In this document: piece after piece, positions 27,201-37,461 of the stretch
Position numbering within the stretch: the first letter of the stretch is position 1
Layout: each line of letters starts with the position of its first letter
Source of the DNA: Monosporascus cannonballus
Taxonomy: Eukaryota > Ascomycota > Sordariomycetes > Xylariales
NCBI GenBank assembly: GCA_004154925.1
Contig: QJNS01000120.1
Span: 62,001 to 126,000 of the forward strand
DNA: 64,000 bases
Direction of reading: 5' to 3'
Made by a program: the position numbers and the translations under genes
The notes under the pieces: model-generated
The model's database searches: none
Seen by the model: only the letters and a program-made list of their open reading frames with translations
Told to the model about the DNA's origin: nothing

Positions 27201-29560
27201 ATTTAAATATTTAAATACGTTAATAAGATTTACGAACGTACCAGCAATTTTCCAGCAAATAATTAATTACGTATTACGAAAATATCTTAATATTTTCGTC
27301 GTTTGTTATTTTAACGACATTTTCATTTTTTCGAAAACGGAAAAAGTATTTACAGAATACGTTCATAAAATTTTTCAAACTTTATAAAACGTAAGGTTAT
27401 TTATTAACGTAAAAAGATTAATTTCATATATAAAAAGTAAAATATCTGGAATATATTATTATCTTAGGACATATCAGGATAATCCTTAAGAAAATTACTA
27501 TAATTACAAAATAACAAACGCCAACGACGGTTAAAAAGGTACAAATATTCCTTAGATTCGCTAATTATTACAGGAAATTTATTCGAAATTTTAGCAGGAT
27601 AATTATATTTTTAACGAATTTTACGAAAAAAAAAGATTTTAAATAAACGTTTAAAACGGAAAAAACATTTTAAAATATTAAAAATACAATTATTAACGAA
27701 TTAATATTAATTATGTACGATTCGAACCGCCCTGTTACATTAAAAACCGATATTTCGGATTATATATTAAACGCAATAATTAAATAACGAAATAATTAAG
27801 GCAAATTATACCTTATTATATTCTTTTCGTATAAGTTAAAAGGAACTGAACTTAATTACGGTATTCCAAATCAAAAATATATGGCTATTATTATGATATT
27901 TCGAGAATTTAAGCATTTTTTAAAAGGAAGCTTATACTAGGTTAAAATTTATACGGATTATCAAAATTTTACCCGATTTACTATAACCAAGGAACTTATA
28001 AAACGATAATTTCGTTACGTAGAAAAATTGGCGAATTTCGACTTTATTATTATTTATAAAAAAAAATTAAAAAATGGCAAAGTAAATATTTTAAACAAAT
28101 CATCAAACTTCAAAAAGAAATTGGTTAAAGTTAACCATATAATTTTCGATATTACTATAAAAAGATATTTACGTTGATAACAAATTACGACAATTCGGGC
28201 AATATCCTTTTATATGTATTAAAAAAATCTAATAATATAACGATAATCTTTCAGAAGACCAAAGAACGGATAAAATATAAATTTTAAAGAAATACTAGCA
28301 GGATTTAATACGAAAAATATACAAATATCAGTTATGCGAATATCCAGGGATCTACAAAATCCTAAAACGATTTTAACGTATATATTTTTTTAGAGAATAA
28401 AATTAATAATATAAAAAATTATACGTTAATACGATATTTACGCCAAAATAAAGGCTCGATAACATAAGCTATACGAAAAGTTATAACCATTACTAATTGT
28501 AAAATAACTATAATATTTAATTATATTCGACTTTATTACCAAACTTTTTATATCAAAAAATCTAATTATAAAAATATATTACGATAATATTTTCGTAATC
28601 GTTAACCGATTTACGAAATTTTCTTATTTTTTACTATTTTATAAAAACATAAACGCCAAATAATTGGTATATATTTTCTTTAAATATATTTTCAGCATAT
28701 ACCTATTACTAATAAAAATTATTTTAAATAAAAAATCGATATTTGCATTAAATTTTAGCAAAGCCTAATAACATACATCGACCTAAATTACAAATTATTT
28801 AACGTATTTAAATTATAAACGGATAAATAAACAAAACGAATAAATCAAATTTTGGAAACTTACTTATAATATTATATTAATTACGAATAAAATAATGGGG
28901 TTAAAAAATTATTAATCGTATAATTAGTTTATAATACCAGTTATTACGAAAGCATCAACATAATATTAATAAATGCAAATTTTGGTTTTATTCCAGAAAT
29001 TTACAAAAAAATATACGATAATAATTTAATTAACGTTAAAATAATCCTTATATCAAAATAATTACGATAATTACATTAAGAAATAAAAACAGATTTGAAA
29101 TTTGTACGAAATTAAATAAGTAAATATTATAATTAGAAAAAATTAAAAAGATTAACTTTCGAAAAGGGGGAAATAATTTTTTTTATTATAAAAAATATTT
29201 AAATAAAATAACTTAACAAAATATTTAATTTCAAATATATCGGTCTATATAAAAATTATTAAAAAAATCTCAGAAAATAATTCTTAATTAGAATTTTTAC
29301 TAAAAATTAAATTTTATCCAACTTTTTATATTTTTTTATTCGAATTAATAGCAAATATAATTAAAATACATACGGTACAAAAGGATATGGAGGTAAAAGA
29401 TGAATAAGTATACGAAATAAAAAAAAATTTCGATATACGAAAATAAAACGGACTTATCTAATATCTGATTAAATAAAAAAAAGCACCCGAATTCCGAAAA
29501 TATTTAGGAACCTGCCAAAAATCTTATTGGCGCTTAACGCCTATTAAAGAATTTTTACCA
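24300..29560 (+). pseudogene. gag-pol relic of gypsy element 2
   Basis: CCHC knuckle around 25090-25135 (CFNCDKMGYKVYKC; the His is now Tyr). Reverse transcriptase around 27000-27470 with YFND at 27307-27318, a mutated YLDD whose first Asp is lost. Integrase around 28530-28750. Chromodomain around 29400-29520, ending near a PEF.KIFRNLP-like frame. Stops in every domain. Confidence 0.88.
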
Positions 29561-29599
29561 GCGGCGACAAAGTTATTAAAAAAAAACCCCCAGTTAAAG

Positions 29600-30018
29600 T
29601 TTTCGAAAATAAATTAGTTAAGGGAATTAATAAACGAAATAAAGGAAAAAACCTTAGCCTTCGTACGTTCTTATTCGTTTAATTTATCTATTAATTAAAA
29701 ATTATAATTAATAATTTTAATCCTTTTAACGTAAAGAAATTTTTTTTGACGACGAAAACGAAAAAAGCGACTAATAATTTCGTTAATATTACGCTGTTTA
29801 CGTATTAAATCCTTTTTTAACTTTTATTAAAAACGTAAAAACGTCTTTTTAATAATGATTTTTTCGCGATTTAAACGATTTTTTTCCTTTCCAATACGAC
29901 GTAAGGAATTAATTAGGACGCCGGAACTATCATAACGATAATAGTTTTTAATATATTCGTTATAACGACGAATTTCTTTAATTATCTGATATTTATTATT
30001 ATTTTCGAAATAAAACAT
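29600..30018 (-). pseudogene. Antisense basic coiled-coil ORF relic in element 2
   Basis: Opposite to pol and between chromodomain and polypurine tract. A 63-codon open stretch (29827-30018) contains SLRRIGKEKNRLNREKII, and the frame continues past one stop into LKKDLIRKQRNINEII, FRFRRQKKFL and IDKLNE. Lys/Arg-rich heptads ending in an RxRRQKxxL...IDELNE-like block match the same-position antisense relics of elements 1 and 3. Unknown function. Confidence 0.6.
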
Positions 30019-30179
30019 ATATGGCTTAATTTTAAAACCGAATTTAATAATATAAGCAGCCAGAAAATTTAAGCTTTTTTTTTAATTAGGATAACTGCGA
30101 GGTTTACGATTAATAATACGACCTGCTATGGTAAAGGATAATGATTTACCAAAAAGGAAAATCTTTAAGGGCAAAGATT

Positions 30180-30196
30180 CTAGGAAAGGGAAAATC
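30180..30196 (+). other. Polypurine tract of gypsy element 2
   Basis: Purine-rich AGGAAAGGGAAAA immediately upstream of the 3' LTR start at 30198. Confidence 0.6.
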
Positions 30197-30197
30197 A

Positions 30198-30567
30198 TAT
30201 TACGACCTAACCTAAGATCGGCCACAGAAACGGTCGGACCTATACAAAAAGTTACGTAATTTAAATCTTTTTTGGTATTAAGATCTAAATAAATCTATAT
30301 AGAATTAACCAAATCCAATATCATTAGATCTATAACGATATAAAGATTTAATGAAAATCTAATTAACCTATAAAAATATATACGCTTATTAATTCCATAA
30401 TTTAAATAATTTTAGTTTGCAATAATAATTCGTTGCCTAAGGCACCTTTGGAATTACGAGATGTGATACGATTACTGTATTTATTACTCAGATTCCTACG
30501 ATACTCCTGCTAACATAAACCCGTACGACTAAGGTTTAATAGTTGGTTAAACCCCCTAGCCGTCACA
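30198..30567 (+). repeat. 3' LTR of gypsy element 2 (370 bp)
   Basis: Homologous to 23859-24227. The last 110 bases are nearly free of RIP changes, and the terminus CCGTCACA is followed by CTACT. Confidence 0.93.
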
Positions 30568-30756
30568 CTACTACACAACCTCAATTCTCCCTGAACTTAA
30601 CGTTTCGTAAAGCAGCGGCTATGAAAACGACCTCACCCAACGGTACCGTCCAATTTTCATTGGAGTGAGGGTCACGTGAGGAAATTTATTTTGTGGGTCG
30701 CGCGTGGCATGGAGGACGCCATTTTTGGATCCCAAAACCTCCAGTCCTGGAGGCTT

Positions 30757-32254
30757 CTATACCAAGTAGGCATCATTTATATGCACATTGTGATGCACGC
30801 ATAAATGACGCTTGCACTCATAACATTGAGCCCTAGAACAACCCCGAGGATATATCTGGCCGGCGCTGCAGCGAGGATTCAAGCACCATTTAAACTCTCC
30901 AATCGACCCTACTGCGGCTCTTGTGGCCAAAGCATTATACCTGCCTCCATGTCAGTATGATCTGAGGAATATCAGAATTGGGTGGCGGAAAGTGGAGGTA
31001 ACCTGCCAGGTATCAAAGTACGCCCAGAGTATTGGTGTCCGCAGAGGGTGGCCCTTTACCTTTCGAACGCATCAGGAGGCGCAAATGCTCTCACGTCCTC
31101 AAAGCTGAGCAACTGCGGGCATTCAGGGCATTTCAGCCGGCCCCACGCCAGCGCATCTAAACTCGATGAAATCCACTGACCACACACTCTTTGCATATCG
31201 TCACAGGGTGTGTGCAAGACGCAGTAATCCTTCTGGGCATCTCGGATACCCTCTTGTCATCGCTGCAGACGGTACAGGTCTCTGTTTCCGGGAGAAGCCA
31301 AGCTTCGGCCTGGACAAAGCTGTCTTCGATCTTTCGGGGCACCGCGAACTCGATAGTCTTGCCTAGCCGGACGCGGACGCGACCTCTCAGGACTTTCCCG
31401 TGGCTCAGGAGGCTAATGTCGTCGTCTTCTACCTTTACTGGAGACCGGCCGCTGGAGATGGCCGCGAAGACCTTGTCTCTCAGCCACTGCTTGAATGGGC
31501 GGATATGACCATAACCATGCCGGTCAAGCTCCGGATGATGCCATATGTACTCCTCGTTGAAACCCCTGAAGATAAAGAAGTCGCTGTAGGATCTTATGTG
31601 AACCCTTAGATAGCGACAGAGCCAGGTGCCGACCCGCCGTGCCTCCCAGTTACCTCCCTGCAAGGCACCCGGCCTCAGGCCTCCAACCGCACAGATTTCG
31701 ATTTGACGAGGATCTTTAACAAGGTGGGCAAGGTTAGGGTTGGACTGTGGAAGGAATTGTACAATACTTCGGCGTATGTCACCCACAGTGCTGCCTTCTC
31801 GAATTTCGAATTCAACCATCTCCTGTTGGGGCTCGGTGAGGCCTAAGTCGGAACCGTTCCAGTCAACCCGAAGTGCTCCATCGTCTCCTTTACGCAACGC
31901 CCGGTATGACAGCGTGGTTAGCCCCTTGGAAAGTTTGTTCACAACGAGCCGCTTCTCACCCTTGTAAAATTCGATCTGTGCATCGTGGGGTATCTGCTGG
32001 CGCCCGTCAGTGTAACGCCTTCGCAAATAAGCAGCTACGCGGCTCAGTTCGGACGTTGGCTTAATGCTGATTTTCGTCGCAGGTCTTCCGGATATCTCAG
32101 CGTCAAAATCCACGAGCTCTACCTCGATTCTGTGACCTCGAGAACCGGCGTCTCGCGATCGGGACCGTGGAGCCTCGCAATGAACATGCGATGATCGAGA
32201 GTGGTGGCTAGAATGGCGGGGTGCGCCAGCACGCCGGGACAGTCGGAAGAACAT
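30757..32254 (-). pseudogene. RING-IBR (RBR-type E3 ligase-like) gene with one frameshift
   Basis: The first frame (32254-31157) gives an N-terminal region of about 330 residues with two possible ubiquitin-like or hydrophobic-basic domains, then RING1 (CTVCSDDKRVSEMPRR, CTHPVTICKECV). The frame is lost at about 31179-31181; one missing base restores QWISSSLDALAWGRLKCPEC, the second half of RING1. A 119-nt intron (30941-31059, GTAAAG..GCAG) then joins FER to YNALATRAAV and an IBR domain (CLNPRCSAGQ, GCSRAQCYECKRHLC), ending at a stop at 30757. The catalytic RING2 is absent. RBR proteins transfer ubiquitin through RING2, so this gene is either truncated or a RING1-IBR-only form. A sequencing error is an alternative to true loss. 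Confidence 0.78.
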
Positions 32255-33199
32255 CGTGCTGTCGTTGCCAGGTGGTCTGAGTAAGACACGTCTTTTCTCA
32301 GCCCGACGCTCACATCGCGGGGAGCTCTTGACTCTGAAGGCGATGAAAGCGTCGATGTCAGAAGTCGTAGATAAATCGTGTCAACAGGGAACGATAGAAG
32401 CAACACTGGGGCATTTCATGGCCGTTCAAAGGACAATGGAGGCTCTTGGGGGTTCCTGTCGCAGTCTGCTCTGTATGCGGTAAGATGCGGGGTGGAGCTG
32501 TCAGTCCTATCAGCTGGTTTCTATTCGTCCCGCCCCTTCAGCTGCAGATCTTATCCCCCGCTCATATGCTGCTATGATTTGCTGCTCACCCCGACAGGAC
32601 ACAAGTGACTCACAAGTCCGCCCGGCTACTGTGAGGCCGCGTATAGGTTGAAGTGTGGCGACACGAAGGATTGCTAAGGAGAAGGAGACGCACGAATTGT
32701 CATGCCCAGCAAGAAGGTGATAAGTAAGTGTGAGTTGAATCGTGATGAATGCCAGAACCCGTGGAATGCCGGCCGCCGTGCTGTAGAGACAAGATAGTGC
32801 TTTTTCCCACAACGATATTGGTAATGCAAGATAGGAGCGGGCCGACTTCCTTACGAAATATGCTGCTTAGGCAATATATGACAACCTAGAGTAGATAACC
32901 CTTGATAACGGTTCGCCTCTACTTAATCAATGGTTTCTCCAGCATTTAGAAATGGAATTCGATGAAGGTATTGTATCTATATTTAAATATTGTCACTTTT
33001 CCCATTACGTTGAAGCGGAGTGAAGGTGTCTAGTGGTATATGAGTGTATTGAAGTTGGGGGATGAAGAGCTACCCTAATGACCTGGGGCCTGAAGCCTCC
33101 TTACATAGACAAATCACCACATTCTAGACCCCTCAGGCCCTTTCCATGCACATTCCCTTTGCCCTGTATCATCGCGTCGGTTTTCTTAACCTTCGGCTG
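32255..33199. other. Intergenic, mostly a dispersed repeat copy
   Basis: No gene visible. About 32707-33130 is one copy of a repeat that recurs at 50650-51303. Confidence 0.5.
32707..33130 (+). repeat. Dispersed repeat R, shorter copy
   Basis: Shared blocks with 50650-51303 in the same orientation: AGAAGGTGATAAG, GAATGCCAGAACCC, GATAACGGTTCG, AATGGAAT, and GGCCTGAAGCCTCCTTA versus GGGGCCTCCTTATATGGAC. This copy lacks about 230 bp present in the other. No coding capacity; family unknown. Confidence 0.7.
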
Positions 33200-34458
33200 C
33201 TAATACGGCGCATGTCGGAAGGACGATTTGCCTCTACGGGGGGCCTTTCCTCCGCCAAAGATCGCGTCGCCCTTATGAGAAGCTTCTTCTTCTCCGATGG
33301 TCTTGCTGCGCGTACAAGAGGCTTGTCCCTCCCGGCGTTCTGAGTGCTCGGCACGATGCTGGAGATACTCGCCGTGAGGCGCGACCGGGGCCGCGACGTT
33401 GCCGCTGAGGATGGCCTGCTCCGTCGCGCCCAGCTCGGTGTGCTCGGTCCCCAACTTGTTGATGACGTCGACTTGCCGCGCCAACAAGAAGTCCACGATG
33501 TCGGGGGCCACTCCCGTGTCGAGGCTGGACTTCATATAGGCCGCGAGTTCAATGTAGACGGACAAGCGTTTTTTGTAGACGAGGGTCGCCCGGGCAAGCG
33601 GTGGCCAGGCGCCCAACCGCCCGTGGCTTTGTCCGATCTCCAGCCGGTCGTCCTTGATGACGAGATCGACTTCCAGGATGCCTTCCAGGCCTCGCTGGTA
33701 CGGCTTGATCGAGCCCAGGGGGTCCACCCAGCTCGGCAGAAGGATCTCCCAAGGGGCGTCCTCCCGCCATTCGCGGCGCCGTCGGCTTGGACCCAAAATG
33801 CCTGATGCTTTTTTCGAGCTCCCGCTGCATCTTCTCTTGCGGATACTCCGCGGCCACGACCGGCGAACCCTGGGCCTGGCCGAGGTTACCGAGTTTCGGC
33901 TGACGGGGGGTGGGGTGGAATCCAGACGCCTGATTTCGCGTTTCTGTCTTGGCGGCCTGGATTAGAGGAGGACACCGACGCGGCCTGATTGCCGGCTTCC
34001 GAACCCTTGACTCGGTGCACTGCCGCCGTGGAGGGGGCGGTGGCCGGAGACGCAACGGCATTCCGAGTACCCATGCTGTACTCCTGCGCGTTCGTCTCGA
34101 TGGCCCGCGCCAGAGCATCCAGACCTACGTTCGCATCCGTAACCAAGCGTAACAGGATCCCTCTCTCGATCTTCGGCTCGTACGGCAGTCGGACCTGGCG
34201 CGGCGGCGGCGACACGCGTGATTCGCTGCCCGCTACCGGGGCTGACTCTTGTCAGTACGAGCATCGACGGTATGGACTTGGGTATCCCTTACAGATGGTG
34301 CGGCACAGATCATTGTTGATCTGGTACTGCAGGAAGTTTACTGTGAGGGACTCCGGGTCGCAGCCCTTCAGACGAAACTGCGCGGCCGCGCGTAGCCTGT
34401 CCAATGCCACGGCCTCGCCCCGCGCGAGACCATGTGGGATCTGAGGTATTCTCACCAT
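33200..34458 (-). CDS. Hypothetical protein, three exons (377 aa)
   Basis: Model: complement(33200-33824, 33890-34232, 34293-34458). Intron 1 (60 nt, GTAAGG..CGGTAG, with CTGAC branch-like site) is convincing. Intron 2 (65 nt, GTAACC..TGCAG) is chosen because it restores frame exactly; the total is 378 codons. ATG at 34458. N-terminal residues about 1-110 are helical (RLRAAAQFRLKG, LVTDANVGLDALARAIETN); the middle is a Ser/Pro/Ala-rich linker; residues about 180-310 form an ordered part (WEILLPSWVDPLG, ATLVYKKRLSVYIELAAYMK, PDIVDFLLARQVDVINKLG); the tail is basic. I recognise no family. It is divergently transcribed from 34981. No RIP signature. Confidence 0.65.
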
Positions 34459-34980
34459 TTCCTAAAGTCGTAACTCATCGTCAACGACAGATTTCTCACT
34501 GCTGTTGCTGGCGGTGGCGGTGGCGATGGCGATGGCGACGGCGACGGTGGTGGTGGTGGTAGTTGTTTATGGAAGGGAAGGGGAAAAGAACGGCTGGAAA
34601 TCCTAGAGTGAAGCTGGGCTGGAGTGGAGCGGGGGTCGCTCTTTCCTCCCAAGGTCAAGAGATTCTACTTTACGTGGTTGCCTGGATTAGAGTAATCACC
34701 TGGCTTTGTTGCGTAGCAACCGCAACTGTTGAATAACCAAGTCTACCTAGATTCGTGGTTAAGATTGACTAGACTACCTGCTGTAGGTAACAACATCAGT
34801 AGAGATGCCCTCGTGCGTATGACCGGTCTAATTCTAACGAGTGTCATTCCCCTTTAGCATTCACCCACACCACGGCGTATCGCACATACACGACGTCTCA
34901 ACAACATCGACTAGTTCCCATCACCGTGGGAAAGAAACATTGTCGCTGCTCTTTGGGCCGGAGCGCTGCACCCGGCAGAG
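34459..34980. promoter_or_regulatory. Divergent promoter region
   Basis: A 522-bp gap between the starts of two divergently oriented genes (34458 minus, 34981 plus), so it must contain both promoters. No clear TATA box. A GGT/GAT/GAC trinucleotide run lies at 34509-34560. Confidence 0.45.
34509..34560 (+). repeat. Trinucleotide microsatellite (GGN/GAN)
   Basis: GGCGGTGGC, GATGGCGATGGCGAC and (GGT)n units in tandem just upstream of the gene starting at 34458. Confidence 0.8.
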
Positions 34981-36342
34981 ATGGTCAACATACCAGAGGG
35001 GCCGGACTACGAGCCCACAGACGCGGTTCCTGTGGTGACGCCACAGATGAAAATGCTGCTGAGGCGGCTCGACCGGGGGTGCTTGTACGACCTGGCGCTG
35101 GGTATGAAAGAGATCGCCGAGGCGAACCGCGACATGAGCTGCATCAGGCACGTCGCCAAGGACGAGGATACGTGGCTCGATGCAACGAGACCCCTCCACG
35201 GCGCGCCGAAGAAGCTCCACAGGGCGGTCATCTTGCACACGGTCGCCATGCAGAGCAGGCTGCCACCGGGTGACCCCGGCCGCATAGCGTTGGACATATA
35301 CCACGGCGACGGCCCCGGCACCTACGTCCCCACCATCACCGTCTCCCGCAGGAACGGGATGTGGCTCACGGGAATGGAACTCCGGGAGCTCGTCGACCTC
35401 GTAGAACGGTACCTGGCGGCCGAGAGATCCGGCGGCAGGCTGAGCGACGGTGCGGTGCCGACGATGCAGAGGGCCAAGCAACTGGCGCGGTTCGCGGCGG
35501 AGATTGACAGCGTCTACGGCCGGGCCCAGTACCCGTGGACCGCGATGATAAGGAGGCCGCGAACCAGGGGCAAGGTCGAGTCGCTGGTCGCCGGCCTCAA
35601 GGACCTGGGGCGGGCCGCCAAGGACGATATCCCGATCGCGTCCCCACCGTGTTACGTGGGTTGCAGCCGACAGGCAACCAGAGCCCGGGCCGACAACCAC
35701 AAGCCGCACGCCGGGTGGCACCCGAAGAAGGGCAACCAGGCGTGGTGGCTGGTCATGAGCTGCATGAAGTTCATGGGCCTCGACCCGGACGTGATCGTGG
35801 TGCCGTACCTGAGGACGTGGGAGCCCGGCCAGCTCCCGGCTTCCGAGACCATGGGCATGATCCTCGCCGACTCCTTCGTCGAGCGCCACGGATACAACAT
35901 CTGGGTGCCGGGCTCCGTCCTTGACCTGCGGGACCGCGACTGGGAGAGAGACCAACGGGCCGCCCTCGAAGGGAGACCTTGGCTGATCGACCAGATGGAG
36001 GAATCGGCAGCGATGGTGGCGGAGAGGGTAAAGTTGGTCAAGTACCTCGAGTCGCTGAACGTCTGGGACATCCACGAAACGCTACGCCAGCGCATCGCGC
36101 AGATGCAGGACGACAGCGACCGTGCCGCCGCAGAGTTTAAGAGGCTCGAGGCCGCGATAGAGCTCGACCGCCGCACCGTCGCCGACAACCTCCGAGCCTG
36201 GAGACGCCAATACGAGACGACCATGACCATCTCGACCCTCGTCGACCGCATCCGACGGGCGCTGCTCGACGACGTCTTAGACGAGACCGGCGCGGTCGGC
36301 GACGAGGGGGAGGGCGAGAAGGACGAACAAGACGGCGACTGA
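34981..36342 (+). CDS. Hypothetical protein (453 aa, single exon)
   Basis: An uninterrupted 453-codon ORF from ATG at 34981 to TGA, with strong third-position GC bias and no RIP. It appears soluble: no signal peptide or membrane segment. Residues about 25-110 carry Cys/His (CLYDLALGMKEIAEANRDM, CIRHVAKDEDTW). A central basic/aromatic part includes YVGCSRQATRARADNHKPH and WWLVMSCMKFMGL. Residues about 335-425 are strongly charged and probably coiled coil, and the tail is acidic (GDEGEGEKDEQDGD). I do not recognise a family. Likely a lineage-restricted fungal gene, divergent from the 33200-34458 gene. Confidence 0.8.
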   Translation: MVNIPEGPDYEPTDAVPVVTPQMKMLLRRLDRGCLYDLALGMKEIAEANRDMSCIRHVAKDEDTWLDATRPLHGAPKKLHRAVILHTVAMQSRLPPGDPGRIALDIYHGDGPGTYVPTITVSRRNGMWLTGMELRELVDLVERYLAAERSGGRLSDGAVPTMQRAKQLARFAAEIDSVYGRAQYPWTAMIRRPRTRGKVESLVAGLKDLGRAAKDDIPIASPPCYVGCSRQATRARADNHKPHAGWHPKKGNQAWWLVMSCMKFMGLDPDVIVVPYLRTWEPGQLPASETMGMILADSFVERHGYNIWVPGSVLDLRDRDWERDQRAALEGRPWLIDQMEESAAMVAERVKLVKYLESLNVWDIHETLRQRIAQMQDDSDRAAAEFKRLEAAIELDRRTVADNLRAWRRQYETTMTISTLVDRIRRALLDDVLDETGAVGDEGEGEKDEQDGD

Positions 36343-37461
36343 CTCTAGCGTCCCGGGATTTTTACGGCGCCGCAGGAATCGGCGGCGAGTCCGAAGGCTA
36401 GGCGTCGATGGATGGCAGGCTCGGCCATTGGAGTAAACTGCCACGCGCAAGCCCGCGCTCGGAGTAACACGATTAACGTCGGAAAGCGGTTCGGCGGACG
36501 TCAAATCTGGCTCGGCAGATCGGCAAGCAAGGGGACTCTAGAGAGGTCAGACTAGACCTTGGGGACTCGCCAAGTGCAATTTGCATCCCCTGCATCGGCC
36601 GGATGCGGGTTCACCTGACCCACCGTTCTTGGCCTTGCATGGGATACAAATACGAGGACCAATCCTGTCAGCGGTACCTGGCGAAGGGCCAGTTAGCCCC
36701 TTGCGAGAGATCGAGTCCGAGACCTGGAACGAGTAGAGCGGGAATACCCTAGGCGGTTAATATCCGGTTCGAGGACTGTCGAACAGGGGGACGACTGCCC
36801 CAAGGAACCTGATCTGGTTGAGTGGGGGCTGCATGAAACTAAGCGCCTGGAAATCGTAGACAAAATAGCTAGGTGACTGCTCAGATAGACCTCATCCAAT
36901 CCATGGCGCTTTCCCCCATTACCCCGACCGCCGTGTAACGGGGAGTAAGACGAGTCTCATATCTAGTATGCTTTCCATAACACGTAACCTTTCCTCGCAC
37001 GGGCAGGTAGATGCTTGCAGGTGGTCCGAAGCCTTCAGCTGTCTTACGGCTGTGGGAATGCCTACTACAGAACCGGCGTATATGTAAGCCTAGACCCACA
37101 CGGGTCGGACATCTTGCGAACCGGCTGCCGTTCTAGGGCCGGGGATACGGCGTCGCATTAGCATGAAGCAAGGCTGCAGGCCTCGGGCGCATCTGTTTCA
37201 TGCTTTGCCGGTTTGCGACAAATTGGCACTTGTCGCCTTCAACAAATTGCATGTTTGCGCACAAACTCTTTAGTCAGGCGACGCACGTGGAATGCTGCAA
37301 GGGGTTAATATGCTGAATATTCAATGGTCAGCCAAAGCATATACGAATCATCACGTGAAGGGCTACGAGACAGTGGCAGGAATTCTCTCATTCTCTACAG
37401 CGCATAGGGCCTCTACATGATTGTGATGGTTACGCCTTCTGACCACCCGTCTCGCGTGTGA
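36343..37461. other. Intergenic, no gene seen
   Basis: About 1.1 kb of normal composition. Open stretches on both strands are short, lack coherent protein character, and none shows splice-supported continuation. Confidence 0.45.

Larger units (their letters stand above)
23859..30567 (+). mobile_element. Full-length Ty3/gypsy chromovirus, RIP-inactivated (element 2)
   Basis: LTRs at 23859-24227 and 30198-30567. Target duplication CTATT (23854-23858) and CTACT (30568-30572), one transition apart. The LTR begins TGTTACGACCC and its 3' copy still ends in intact CCGTCACA. Internal domains follow the same order as element 1 and align with it throughout. This element forms the border between the AT-rich transposon block and the gene-bearing block. 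Confidence 0.94.

Noticed and set aside
33549..34118. Long minus-strand frame overlapping the three-exon gene
   Set aside because: It is the shadow of the true frame. The spliced model restores phase exactly with two GT..AG introns, whereas this frame is rich in Arg/Pro/Gly only.
34921..36075. 384-codon antisense ORF across the 453-aa gene
   Set aside because: High GC at third positions produces long antisense frames. The His/Arg/Val-rich composition and lack of ATG context argue for a shadow.
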